Source of the DNA: Chrysophaeum taylorii
Lineage: Eukaryota > Sar > Pelagophyceae > Pelagomonadales > Pelagomonadaceae
Direction: 5' to 3'
Assembly (NCBI GenBank): GCA_029834535.1
Contig: JAQMWT010000346.1
Location: 1-64,000 of the forward strand
DNA length: 64,000 nucleotides
The position numbers and the translations under genes were made by a program. The notes below the pieces were generated by a model that was not told the DNA's origin, did not search any database, and saw nothing but the letters and a program-made list of their open reading frames with translations. This document shows positions 31,846-41,349 of the stretch, piece by piece. How positions within the stretch are numbered: position 1 is the stretch's first letter; every line of letters begins with the position of its first letter.

Positions 31846-33153
31846 TTATGGACCTACCCACGTGTCTCACCCGTGTTTTTTTCGTTGTGAGATTTGGGTT
31901 TCCACAGAGAAAGAGCCTTTAAAAGTAAAATGATGCAGTTCCACGCCGAATAGCACTACTTCTGGATTTACATCTGCCTTGAAAATTGGACGCGCTGCAT
32001 GCAACCAACCTCGAATCTGGTTTCTTGCGCGAGGAAGTTGTGTGACGAGTTGCGGGCCTGAACTGTGTTGTCGTATGAACCACCACCGGACGAGGAAATC
32101 AAATTTTTTTTTTAATCGTGGAAAGACACGTCACATGCTCCTCGTAGCTCCCTTGTCTCAAGTTGTACTCGGACAGGGAGATTAGATAGTATACTGCACG
32201 CTTATTTGCCTTTCAGTCCATTATTGGCCAGTAGGACGTATAAACACCCATTCTTGGTGTCTCGAGTCACTACAATATGTAGCACGAAGTCTTTAAAGGT
32301 CGACTGCTAAGAGGGGGGGTGGTGGTGCATGAAAGATGTGTGTGGTTTCAAGTGGGGTAGGAGGGATGTGCCTGACGGGCGTAGATAAGTATGCGGGACC
32401 TAGTCGGGGTCATCGCCAAGTCGTGGGGCAGGCGAAGAGAGGACGGGCCCCGCCCGTAGGTCGTACGCATGCTGCCGCCGTACGCATGTGCGACGAAGGG
32501 TGACGTCCTGCTGGGATCGGGCGGCCTGGGTGGGGTTCCCCGAGGCGGCGACATATGGGTGAGGGCGGTGAGGGCGCAGCGCGTCCGGCCCAATGCGTTG
32601 GCGATCCCCCACTCACGGTAGATGCGGCGAGTTTGGGCCGCCTTTGCCTCTGCGAAGTTGGCGCAGCCGCTTTCCATCCAGGTTCGCGCAGCGATGCGCT
32701 CTGCGCATGTTCGGGCGAGGGCGTGGGACGCCGCGCTGGGCTCACCGAAGGCACCAAGTCTTAGTTTTTAACAAACGAGCTTGTTTTGAAGTACGAGGCG
32801 ATTAGAGCACCAACGTGGTCGTCGACGGGAACTTTTAAAATGAAATGTTTATTTAGGCGGCCGCGGGACCCAGCTCCCTGGAATCGCAAGACGAAAAAAG
32901 CGCAAATGGGAGAGCGAAGCGCAAGACATGACTTGCATACGAGGAGGACGAGGTGGACCTTGCAAGTGGACCTGGTACCAATACGGGGCGCGTCGCGCTA
33001 TATCCCTAATGATAACGAGGTTTTTGGGGAAGCGCAAGTTGAGCTCCTGGACACCCCCACGCGCCTGCTCCCTTTGCAGTTGGCTCCTCGCACTTAACTT
33101 CCCAGGGGCTTCTGCGAGAGTACAATAGAGGACCACGCTTAAGTGGATATTCA
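31846..33153. other. 1.3-kb convergent intergenic region with dispersed repeat
   Basis: Lies between the 3' ends of the FEA1-like (plus) and MORN (minus) genes. It has poly-T/A tracts (32103-32113) and one copy of a dispersed repeat (32292-32458). A GC-rich stretch with several antisense-type short frames (32460-32770) has no recognisable protein family. No tRNA or rRNA gene was seen. Confidence 0.6.
32292..32458 (+). repeat. Dispersed repeat A, solitary copy
   Basis: About 167 bp starting TTTAAAGGTCGACTGCTAAG and ending GGGCCCCGCCCGTA. A clearly related copy lies at 46421-46592, sharing GACGGGC, GATAAGTA, CGGGACCTAGTCGGGGTCAT and GGCAGGCGAAGAGAGGACGG blocks in the same order. It carries no gene. 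No terminal inverted repeat was seen. Confidence 0.8.
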
Positions 33154-35610
33154 TTAGTAGCCAAACACGCGAAGGGCCAAGGACTCCGCCCTGGCCTTGC
33201 CGTTGGTGATGGAGCCAGTAATAAGTGTGTATTTCCCTTTGCCGCAAATACTTCCCATTTGCCAGACCCCGGCGTAAGTATTGCCGTTGAGGTAGGTCAA
33301 GACGCCCGGGCCGTGGCGCGAATTCCTCCAGTAGCGACCTCGATAGATGGTGCCCGACGCCGACAGCTCGGTCCCTTCGCCGTGCTTCATGCCGTCGAGC
33401 CATTGACCCTCGAACTGACCCCCGTCCGGAGTGACTAGTAGGCCTCGGCCGTTCTGGCGTTCCTTTAGGAAATCACCAGCGTAGGTGGTGCCGTCGCGGA
33501 AGCGGACGCGGCCCTTACCATGGCGGAGTCCCTGCTGCCAGTCGCCGTCGTAGTCTATGAGGGCGTCCTGCGCCTTATAGGTGTACTTGCCACGACCGTG
33601 GCGCGCGCCGTTCGCCCACTCTCCCTCGTAGGTCTCCTGGAGGATCGTGCCAGGGTTGTAAACGAGCTTGCCGAAGCCATGCATGACGTCGTCGCGGAAG
33701 TGACCGTCGTAGACATTGCCATCAGCAAATTCGAAATGCCCCTGACCATTTTTTTTGTTGTCTCTCCAGCGGCCGTCGTAGACGTGGCCCGAAGCATACG
33801 TCATCGTACCCTTTCCACATATCCTGTCTTCGACAAATGTCCCGGTATAGCGGTTGCCAGTTACCCATGAAAACTCCCCAGTACCATGCTTCTGATTGTT
33901 CTCGAAGTCGCCGCGGTACTTGGCGCCGGTCGCATACAAGAGCACGCCTTTGCCGTGCGCTTTGTTTGCTCGCCACCATCCGTCGTATTTTGAACCGGTA
34001 GCGAACAGGTAGACGCCGCGACCGTGTCGCACGTCTCGTCGCCAGTTTCCGCTGAAGACGTGACCCTGGTGATCAAAATAAAGGCCTTGCCCGTGGGCCT
34101 GGCCATCTAGGAAATGTCCATCATAAAAATCATTGTTCGCGAAGACGTATCTGCCAACCCCATGTTTCTTGGACCGAGCCCACTCGCCACAGTATCGGTC
34201 GCCATTCGCCGCAAGATAGACGCCATAGCCCTCGTGGTGTTGTTCGGCCCAGCGACCCGCGTACTTGCTGCCGTCGGGATAAACGCACACGCCGCGGCCG
34301 CTTCGCTCGTTCTTGGCAAAATTGCCGCGATAAATCTCGCCGTTCGATAGGGAGTGAACGCCACGACCGTCAGCGAGTCCTTTGTCGATTTCCCCGAGGT
34401 AGCTGTCGCCGTTGGCACACCGAAATCGACCGAGACCGTGCGGAATATTGTTTTGAAACTCTCCCTCGTACGCGTCGCCGTTGATGCTTTCGAGGCGCCC
34501 GGTGCCGTTCATGAGTCCGTTTTTGAATTCGCCCTCGTATCGCTCGCCGTTCGGGCGCACCAAGATACCCCAGCCGTCGCGCACGCCCTCGACGAAATTC
34601 CCTTGAAACTCGCCTCGAAGCGTGCCGGGGCCGCGTCGAACGCCGCGGTCGAAGTTCCCGACAAACGTCCGGCCATCAGGATAGGTCAACGCCGCGATCC
34701 CCGAGAGTTCGCCGTTGGCGACATTCCCAAACGCGGCCGCGCCGCCTGTGAAGAGTCGCGCAGAGATTCCCTCGCGTTTTTCGTACATCATCGCCGCAGC
34801 CAAGTTGTTGCCCGCAGAAAACGGCCGCGTCGTCGTCGCTGCGGCGAGCGAAAAGTCCTTCTCCTGGTCTTCCGCCGGGGCATTGCTGCTGCTGCTGCTG
34901 CTGTGTCGTCTCGAGTTGCGCGCCGCGATGCGAGCTAGAGCTTCATTTGGCAAAGAACCACTCGCGGAAGAGGAGGACGACGACGTTGTCGCGAGGTCGT
35001 CAAAAAAGGGCGGCGTCGACGTCTCGTCTGCGACGCGGAAGGCCGCGTGCCAGAGCTCTTCGCGGGTGCTGTCGGCGAGATGATGTTCTTGCGCGAACTT
35101 GGCCTTGGCTTCGAACAACGCTTCCCTCCGCGACAGCATCCAGTCCATTTCGGGGGGGCGCACCCAGGTCGAGTGCCAAGTTCCCGCCTCGAGGTACCAG
35201 AGCGCGTTGGTCTCGCCGTCGACGAGCTCGGACCAGGCACCGATGGTCGCAGTAACCGTCGACCGCTTGCGCATTTCCTTGAGGGCCGCCATCGACTCGA
35301 CCACCGACTTTTGCTGCCACAGCTTCTGGAGCGCAATCTGCCGACCCCACATCCCGCGCACGCGTCGCTGGACCAAAATTGCGGCAACATACTGACGGCG
35401 CCACCGTGCTGCGAGCCGCCGACCCAACGCGCCGCGCGTGCCTGCCTCGAGTAGCGTCGCTGCGCACGTCATCCTTGAGTGCTGCTCCGCTTTCTGGCGG
35501 TCGGTTTCCGCCTGTGCCATCGCCACTTGGTCGTCGATCCAGTTCTGGACCTCGCCGAGCCGCCGCTTTGCGAGCCGGTCCGAGAGCATCCGCTCGATGG
35601 CGCAGCGCAT
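33154..35610 (-). CDS. MORN-repeat protein with IQ motif
   Basis: An uninterrupted 818-residue protein. The N-terminal 130 residues are helical and basic with an IQ-type calmodulin-binding motif (AAILVQRRVRGMWGRQ). A Ser-rich segment follows near 210-245. From about residue 290 to the C-terminus there are roughly twenty tandem MORN repeats of about 23 residues of the form Y.G.W..G..HG.G, for example YEGEFKNGLMNGTGRL, YDGRWRDNKKNGQGHF and YRGRYWRNSRHGPGV. MORN arrays bind membranes or act as protein scaffolds; such long MORN/IQ proteins are common in ciliated or flagellated protists. The ATG at 35610 is the first in the frame. Partner unknown; a cytoskeletal or flagellar role is inference. Confidence 0.92.
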   Translation of the reverse strand: MRCAIERMLSDRLAKRRLGEVQNWIDDQVAMAQAETDRQKAEQHSRMTCAATLLEAGTRGALGRRLAARWRRQYVAAILVQRRVRGMWGRQIALQKLWQQKSVVESMAALKEMRKRSTVTATIGAWSELVDGETNALWYLEAGTWHSTWVRPPEMDWMLSRREALFEAKAKFAQEHHLADSTREELWHAAFRVADETSTPPFFDDLATTSSSSSSASGSLPNEALARIAARNSRRHSSSSSSNAPAEDQEKDFSLAAATTTRPFSAGNNLAAAMMYEKREGISARLFTGGAAAFGNVANGELSGIAALTYPDGRTFVGNFDRGVRRGPGTLRGEFQGNFVEGVRDGWGILVRPNGERYEGEFKNGLMNGTGRLESINGDAYEGEFQNNIPHGLGRFRCANGDSYLGEIDKGLADGRGVHSLSNGEIYRGNFAKNERSGRGVCVYPDGSKYAGRWAEQHHEGYGVYLAANGDRYCGEWARSKKHGVGRYVFANNDFYDGHFLDGQAHGQGLYFDHQGHVFSGNWRRDVRHGRGVYLFATGSKYDGWWRANKAHGKGVLLYATGAKYRGDFENNQKHGTGEFSWVTGNRYTGTFVEDRICGKGTMTYASGHVYDGRWRDNKKNGQGHFEFADGNVYDGHFRDDVMHGFGKLVYNPGTILQETYEGEWANGARHGRGKYTYKAQDALIDYDGDWQQGLRHGKGRVRFRDGTTYAGDFLKERQNGRGLLVTPDGGQFEGQWLDGMKHGEGTELSASGTIYRGRYWRNSRHGPGVLTYLNGNTYAGVWQMGSICGKGKYTLITGSITNGKARAESLALRVFGY

Positions 35611-35832
35611 CTTGTTGCTGCTTGAGAGTCTGTAGTTGCAGCGATCAACTCATAATACACCATGTCCTCCCTCTCCGGAAGCTTGGCACCACCACGCCAT
35701 CATCATTGCGTCAGTACGTATCCAAAGATTGCTACGATAGGGTCTTCTTTCTTGGACGCAGCAACGCAAGTTGAAGAAACCCCCCAATAGACTGGAATGA
35801 TCTACTCTTGACCTTGCTCGGTTTCGGCTTGA

Positions 35833-37926
35833 ATGGCGTCCGAGGTGAAGGTCGTCAAGCCGCCGCCCGAGGAGAAGGCGCGCGGTCTGGCCGGTGCGTC
35901 GGCCGGGGAGACGGAGGAGGTCGACGATGAAGAAGCGGAGATCATGCTCGTCGCGCGGTCGTCGGCGGCCGTGGCATCACCCGACGAGCGCTCGCACCTC
36001 CTGCGCGGTGGGCCGCAGGCCGAGCGCAAAACGACGACGACGACGACGTCCACCGGCGCCGCGACGGGAGTCGATGCTGCCAAGTCTCCCGCGCAAAGTG
36101 TGGCGCCGGCGAGCTCGGAGGTGAAAACCCTCGTGTCGGGCGAGGGCGACGCGAAGCCCGCGTCTAGCGACGCGGCCGCCACCGCGGCCAAGACGGAGGT
36201 CGGGGCGCAGGACGCGGGTCTGCTCGTGGCGTTTGGGTTGTTCGTGCTGACGTCGCTCGGGAACCGGCTGTTCCAAAAGCTGATGACGTTGCCCATGTAC
36301 AACTACCCGGTCGCGATCAACCTGCTGACGACGGCGGCGTACGTGCCGACGTCGTTCACGTACATCGCGATTTGCGTGCACTGCGTGCAGCCGTCCCCGA
36401 TCACGGCGGACCAGATCGCCATTCCGAAATCGCGGTTCGCCGTGATGGGGGCGCTCGATTGCGTCTCGAGTCTGATGCAGATCTTGTCGGTGAACTTCAT
36501 CCCGAACGCGTCGACGCTCGTGCTCCTCCAGCAGTCGGCGATCCCCATTTCGATGATCATCAGTCGCCTGAGCTTCAAGCACGTCCGGTACGACTGGTGG
36601 CAGGTGAGCGGTGCCGCCGTCGTGCTGTGCGGCATTGGGGTTGTCCTCGCGCCCCAAGCGTCGACGGGAAGCGCGCGAGACGCGTCGGACGGCCCGCTGC
36701 CGCAGTGGGTCTGGCAACTCACGATCATCCTCTCGTGCGTGCCGATGACGCTGTCGTCGGTCTACAAGGAAAAGGCCCTCGGCGAGCACGACGTAGACGT
36801 CGTGTACCTCAACGGCTGGGTCGCCGTCTTCCAGACGTTTTTGTGCCTCCCGCTCGCGATACCGACGGCGATGGCGATCGAGCTGCCGCTCGACCGAGTT
36901 CCCAAGAACGTCATCGACGGGTGCCTGTGCTTCGTCGGCCGCAACACCATCACGATCCACGACGCGCTCTCGCGTCCGCCCGACGAGTGCGCGACGGCGC
37001 CTTACTTCGTGACCGCGTTCGTCGCGTTCAACATCGTCTACAACATCCTGATCGTCGTCATCCTCAAGCGGGGCTCGTCGAGTCTCTTGTACTTGGGGTC
37101 GACGCTGCTCGTGCCCATCTCCAACGTCATGTTCTCCCTGAAAATATTCCCGGGCCACAAGCCGCTCCACGTCGCCGACGTCGCGGGCATGCCGATAATC
37201 ATGTTCGGCCTCGTCCTGTACCGGTGCGGTTCGGCGCTCGCGACGTTTCTCCGAGCGCCCGAGCGCCTCGCCATCCTCGCCAAGCTCCTGTTGGTCGACA
37301 TCGACGACGACGAGGAGGACGAGGACGAGGCGCGGCCCCCGATGATGCGCCCTCGAGACTACCTCAAGATCCCGCCGGCCGAGCGCCGGACGCTTCTCGC
37401 GGCCGCGCGACGTCGCGGCGACGAGGATCCCCCGTCCCCCCTCTTCCGCGAGTCCCTTCGCGCCACCAGAACGCACCTCAAGACGGACAAGAAGGCGCAC
37501 GTCGCGCGCTTCTTCGGCCTCAACCAGATCGAGATGCTCCAGCCCCTCGTCCAGGCCCAGAGTCTTCAAGCGAGGCACCGCCTCGCCCGTTCCAACGCCC
37601 AGATTCGCCAAGATTTCCTGCAACGCCTCGGCTTCTCCCCCGAGCCAACCTTTGCCTCCTTCACCTCGCCCCGTTCCCCGCGACCTGCGCTCGGCCAGTC
37701 CTCCCGTCCGCGCCATCTCACCTCATCCCCCGGCGACATCCGCCGCATGCGCGCCCGGCAAGGCGCCTCCTCGCCAGGACGTGGAGGTCTCGACGCGCAC
37801 TACCAGCCCCCTGCTGGAGCAGCCCCGCGGCGATTGCCCGGCCGCCCGCCGACCTTCGTCCGGCTCGACCCCTCGCGCCGTGCCAACTCATTCGACACGC
37901 GCGGCCGCCAGCCCGGCACGCCGTGA
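35833..37926 (+). CDS. CRT-like transporter (drug/metabolite superfamily)
   Basis: A 697-residue protein with a 130-residue soluble, low-complexity N-terminus, then about ten membrane helices (residues about 130-470), and a long basic C-terminal tail (about 230 residues). The core carries features of chloroquine-resistance-transporter-like proteins: LTSLGNRLFQKLMTLPMYNY, LMQILSVNFIPNASTLVLLQ, QQSAIPISMIISRL, YDWWQVSGAAVVLCGIGVVL and LSSVYKEKALGE. Plant CRT-like proteins carry glutathione or gamma-Glu-Cys across the plastid envelope, and apicomplexan CRT moves peptides from the digestive vacuole. The likely site here is a plastid or vacuolar membrane. The long tail is unusual and begins with an acidic DDDEEDEDEA block. 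Start chosen at the first ATG. Confidence 0.9.
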   Translation: MASEVKVVKPPPEEKARGLAGASAGETEEVDDEEAEIMLVARSSAAVASPDERSHLLRGGPQAERKTTTTTTSTGAATGVDAAKSPAQSVAPASSEVKTLVSGEGDAKPASSDAAATAAKTEVGAQDAGLLVAFGLFVLTSLGNRLFQKLMTLPMYNYPVAINLLTTAAYVPTSFTYIAICVHCVQPSPITADQIAIPKSRFAVMGALDCVSSLMQILSVNFIPNASTLVLLQQSAIPISMIISRLSFKHVRYDWWQVSGAAVVLCGIGVVLAPQASTGSARDASDGPLPQWVWQLTIILSCVPMTLSSVYKEKALGEHDVDVVYLNGWVAVFQTFLCLPLAIPTAMAIELPLDRVPKNVIDGCLCFVGRNTITIHDALSRPPDECATAPYFVTAFVAFNIVYNILIVVILKRGSSSLLYLGSTLLVPISNVMFSLKIFPGHKPLHVADVAGMPIIMFGLVLYRCGSALATFLRAPERLAILAKLLLVDIDDDEEDEDEARPPMMRPRDYLKIPPAERRTLLAAARRRGDEDPPSPLFRESLRATRTHLKTDKKAHVARFFGLNQIEMLQPLVQAQSLQARHRLARSNAQIRQDFLQRLGFSPEPTFASFTSPRSPRPALGQSSRPRHLTSSPGDIRRMRARQGASSPGRGGLDAHYQPPAGAAPRRLPGRPPTFVRLDPSRRANSFDTRGRQPGTP

Positions 37927-38009
37927 CGTGACGTATAGGGGTGAGAAAATGAGGAATCTGGGAGTAGGGTTACTATTCTTTTGTCATATATATCACCCCA
38001 CGAGATGAG

Positions 38010-39344
38010 ATGAGGACGACGATCACCTGTCTTCTGATCCTCGCGCCGACGACGATGATGATGATCGATGCGTTTGTTGTTGTTGGTACGACGAAATCGC
38101 GGTGTGCCCTCCCCCAACAAGAACAAAAAACAACAAGAACCAACAAGGCGCGCATGTCGAGCGAGGAGCAGCTGGAGTTCCTGCGCAAGCCCGAGGTGGA
38201 CCTGCTTTCCGGGCGGTCCTGGCGGCGCGAGACGCTCGTGCGGTACTCGAGCGCGAACCAGTCGGAGCCGCTGCGGCTGCTGCTGTGGGCCGCGCTGGGG
38301 TTGGCGCTGCTGTTTTCGAGATCGATCGCCGAGGCCGTCGGAGCGCCGGCCCCCGAACCTCTCGCGGCGTACTACGGCGGCGCGGCGGCGGCGCTCGCGC
38401 TGTCGAACCGCGAGCGGCAGCGTCGCACGCGGCAGCTGTCGCGGCTCGAGCGGGAGCACCAGGTCGCCAACCTCGAGGTCGTTATGGCGCCGACCCCCGG
38501 GGCCCAGAAGCGGTCTAGGCTCCGCGCGCTCCGGAACAAGTTCCGGGTCGTCGCGGCCTACGCGCCGCCCGAGGACCTCGCGAGGCTCGAGCGCGCGAGG
38601 CGCGCGCTCGCGCGTCGGCTCGAGGCCTCCCGCGTCCTCGTGGTCGCGGTCCCGAGCACCGGCGAGCTCGATCGCTCGTATTCTCCGGCGCGTCCCGGAA
38701 ACCTCGACGCGTGGCGCGACGCGTTTTCGGACCTGCTGACGACCGACGCCGCGTGGGCGAAGAACTTTGAGTTCGAGACCCGCCGGGCGGCCTGGTTCGG
38801 CTTGGGCTTTTCGGGGCGGAGTGCCGCCTCGGGTACGGGTCTCCCCGATCTCCTCGAGCTCCTCGGGTCCGCGTATCCGCCGCGACGCGACCCGACCGCG
38901 CGACCGGCCCTCGACGCGACGGAGGGACCCCTGCTGCGGCGGTTAGGGGACTTCTACGACGCGCTCTTGAGGGGCACGCCCGAGGACATGGAGCGCATCT
39001 TCAGCGCCGAGGAGGCGTCCCCGCGCCTCGTCGACGAGAAGGTCGACGACTGGGCCGTGCAATTGGGGACGAGCCGCCCCGTCGGCCTCGCGGTGGGCGA
39101 CGCCGACAGCGTCGTCTTCGACGACGAGGCGTTTACCACCGTGATCGAGCAACTCCCCGACGAAGACCGCCGCCGTCGCCGCCAGACCCTCCTCGCGATC
39201 CAGCGCTGGGTTCGGCAGTCCGACGGGGACTGGAAGCTGGTCACCCACGAAACTGTCCCCTACGCCCCCGGCATCTCGGCCGCCGCGCTTCTCCGCTGCG
39301 ATGCCCGCGGCTGCGTCGCTTTCCTCAGCACCCGCCGCAACTAG
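38010..39344 (+). CDS. Plastid-targeted protein with SnoaL-like C-terminus
   Basis: A 444-residue protein. The first 21 residues are a signal peptide with LLILA, cut before DAFVVVG. An A-F site followed by a Ser/Thr/Arg-rich stretch fits the bipartite targeting of secondary red plastids. Residues about 55-110 have a short basic helix next to a membrane segment (PLRLLLWAALGLALLFS), reminiscent of the low-PSII-accumulation-type DUF3493 domain, though I am not sure. A second hydrophobic stretch follows near 120-135, then a basic coiled coil. The C-terminal 130 residues (LLRRLGDFYDALLRGTPEDM through WKLVTHETVPYAPG) look like a SnoaL/NTF2-like fold. Probable role: thylakoid or envelope-associated plastid biogenesis. 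The function is not known. Confidence 0.6.
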   Translation: MRTTITCLLILAPTTMMMIDAFVVVGTTKSRCALPQQEQKTTRTNKARMSSEEQLEFLRKPEVDLLSGRSWRRETLVRYSSANQSEPLRLLLWAALGLALLFSRSIAEAVGAPAPEPLAAYYGGAAAALALSNRERQRRTRQLSRLEREHQVANLEVVMAPTPGAQKRSRLRALRNKFRVVAAYAPPEDLARLERARRALARRLEASRVLVVAVPSTGELDRSYSPARPGNLDAWRDAFSDLLTTDAAWAKNFEFETRRAAWFGLGFSGRSAASGTGLPDLLELLGSAYPPRRDPTARPALDATEGPLLRRLGDFYDALLRGTPEDMERIFSAEEASPRLVDEKVDDWAVQLGTSRPVGLAVGDADSVVFDDEAFTTVIEQLPDEDRRRRRQTLLAIQRWVRQSDGDWKLVTHETVPYAPGISAAALLRCDARGCVAFLSTRRN

Positions 39345-39413
39345 AGGTTCGTAGTTAATACAAAATTTCACTCTCGCGCGTCGTCGTCGTGCAAAAATAA
39401 AATAATTCACTCA

Positions 39414-41252
39414 TCAGTCGTTTTGGGAGTTGTAGTAGTCGGGGCCGAAGAACTCGAGGAGCTGCTCGTAAAGTTCGGTGGCCTGGACTTCATAAAGATA
39501 CGCGTCGCGCGAAAAGGAGCGGGCGCGGGCGGGGGGCGTCGCGAGCCGCAAGAGCTCGGCGAGGTAGGCGGCGTAGGCCTGCGGGTTGTCGTCGAGAATA
39601 TTCGCGGCGACCAGGATCTGGGAGACGGCGGCAGTGGGACGCGCGATGTCGCGAACCTTGGGGTGGAGCTCGAGGAGGACGTCGTGGAGGCGGTCGAAGT
39701 CCCTCGGTTTTCTGGCGACCTGGAAAAGGACGGGCTCGCCGCCGTCAGACCGTCGGCAGGTCAAGGCGATCTCTAGCTCGCGGCATCCCTCCCTCGAGGC
39801 GACGCCGTCAACCCGGATGGAAACCTCGCGGCGCGCGTCGAGGATCGCGAGTTCGGCAGATTTGAGGGTCGTGGCGACGTAGCTCGCGTCGTCGGCGCCG
39901 TCAGGTTCGGGCAAGTCGAGGACGGCGTTGAAGACCGAGCAGCGCACGAGGACGTGGGTCGCGAACGAGAGGGCCGCGTCCGCGTCGAGAGCCTTGGAGA
40001 ATTTGCCAAAAAAATCCGAAAAGAGTTCGCAGCAGCGTCGCCGGAACTTCTTCTTCTCCTTCTCCTTCTCGGGGGATTCGGCGAGGGCGTCGAGATTCGC
40101 TGAGAGCGAAAGGACGGCGTCGACCTCGGCTTCGGAGAGGACCGAGAGGCCGCAGGCGCGGCGGTCGCGGGCGGCGAGCTCCGCGAGGAGCGCGACGACC
40201 TCCTCGGGTTGCGTCTTGACGAGCAGCCATCGATCGCGCGCGCGCCACGTGAGACCCCCGAAGACGACCGCGAGGAGGACCGTGCTGAGGGGTCCGAGGG
40301 CCACCGCCACGGAAAGCCCGCACGTGATGACGACGGCCGTCGCCAGCGACGCCTCCATCGCCGCGTCGACGACGACCGTCGTCGCCAGAGCGCCCGCGAC
40401 GGCGAGGCTCGTCGTCGCCAGTCCACTCACGGTTGTCAGGCCGCCCAAGACGTGGTCTGCCTTTTCCGTCTGCCCGCTGTATCTTTTGCCCGTCTTGCAC
40501 CAAAACGCGACGCTCTCGCAGCTCTGGTCCAACAGGAGGTACCGTTTCGCGTCGAGCGTCCCGATTCGTCGCGCGCGTTCGACGACCCGCCGCGCGTCCT
40601 GGGACGCGTCGGGATACCCCCCGGCCACCACCGACTGCAGCCCCTTGAGGTCGTACCGCACGCGCCGCAGACACCGGCCTCCCGGCAAGAACGAGCACGA
40701 CTCGTCGGCGACGCCGCTCTCTCGACCGTCGGTCAGAGCGCGCGTCGCGACTCGCGCGACCCGCACCCTTCTCCCGTCGAAATCCACGACCCGCGACGCG
40801 TCCACAACCACGCCGTCGTGCGTCGAGGCCCCCACGTAGTAAAACACGTGGTCCCCTGCCTCGAGGTCCGTTTCCTCCACGTAGTTCGTGCCGACCTCCC
40901 GCATGTACCGGACGAACCAGTTCGAATCTTTCGAATCGAGGAACCGGTCGTACTTGGCGCGTCGCTCCTCGTTGCAAAGCGTCGCGTACGCCTCGTTCAG
41001 CTTGGACTGGATCACGTCGGCACCCCCTTTATCGCTATGGAACTCGAGCGACAAAGTCGTGAACGCCGATTTTATCTGCGCCGCCGGAGCGCACTTCTCC
41101 ACGCCAAGGACGTGGTAGAGGTCTTCGTCGGCCAGCAGCGCGTCAACAGCCGAGTTCCACGCATCGGTGAACGTGCGCTCCTGCCGCAGCTGCGCCCAGT
41201 AATGATTCGCATTATTATTATCATCCAAAGAAGAAGAAGAAGAAGATGCCAT
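39414..41252 (-). CDS. DnaJ-LRAT-transmembrane-PX fusion protein
   Basis: Start chosen at the ATG at 41252 (MASSSSSS), giving 612 residues; the frame extends upstream but would overlap the divergent MFS promoter. Residues 43-103 form a J domain (LYHVLGVEKCAPAAQIKSAF). Its HPD motif reads HSD (72-74), so stimulation of Hsp70 ATPase may be altered. Residues about 132-260 resemble the LRAT/H-rev107 fold: GDHVFYYVG, HDGVVVD (His145) and QSCESVAFWCKTG (Cys245), where LRAT has NCEHF...WC. LRAT-type enzymes form a thioester on this Cys and transfer or cleave acyl chains. Residues 267-337 hold two or three hydrophobic helices. The C-terminus (about 477-607) looks like a divergent PX domain. A membrane-bound acyltransferase or phospholipase is inferred. 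Confidence 0.68.
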   Translation of the reverse strand: MASSSSSSLDDNNNANHYWAQLRQERTFTDAWNSAVDALLADEDLYHVLGVEKCAPAAQIKSAFTTLSLEFHSDKGGADVIQSKLNEAYATLCNEERRAKYDRFLDSKDSNWFVRYMREVGTNYVEETDLEAGDHVFYYVGASTHDGVVVDASRVVDFDGRRVRVARVATRALTDGRESGVADESCSFLPGGRCLRRVRYDLKGLQSVVAGGYPDASQDARRVVERARRIGTLDAKRYLLLDQSCESVAFWCKTGKRYSGQTEKADHVLGGLTTVSGLATTSLAVAGALATTVVVDAAMEASLATAVVITCGLSVAVALGPLSTVLLAVVFGGLTWRARDRWLLVKTQPEEVVALLAELAARDRRACGLSVLSEAEVDAVLSLSANLDALAESPEKEKEKKKFRRRCCELFSDFFGKFSKALDADAALSFATHVLVRCSVFNAVLDLPEPDGADDASYVATTLKSAELAILDARREVSIRVDGVASREGCRELEIALTCRRSDGGEPVLFQVARKPRDFDRLHDVLLELHPKVRDIARPTAAVSQILVAANILDDNPQAYAAYLAELLRLATPPARARSFSRDAYLYEVQATELYEQLLEFFGPDYYNSQND

Positions 41253-41349
41253 CTCTTCTCTACGTAGATAGATAGTGGCGTAGCTATCTGTTCGCGAGTC
41301 GACGACGACCAGAAAGAAAGAAGAACCCTCTGTTGCCTTGCGCCTAGAT
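41253..41349. promoter_or_regulatory. Short divergent promoter of DnaJ-LRAT and MFS genes
   Basis: A 97-bp gap separates two diverging starts; it contains AGATAGATAG (41267-41277) and no clear TATA box. Confidence 0.5.

Noticed and set aside
35977-37716. Minus-strand 579-codon frame antisense to the CRT-like gene
   Set aside because: Repetitive Arg/Asp composition typical of GC-rich antisense frames.
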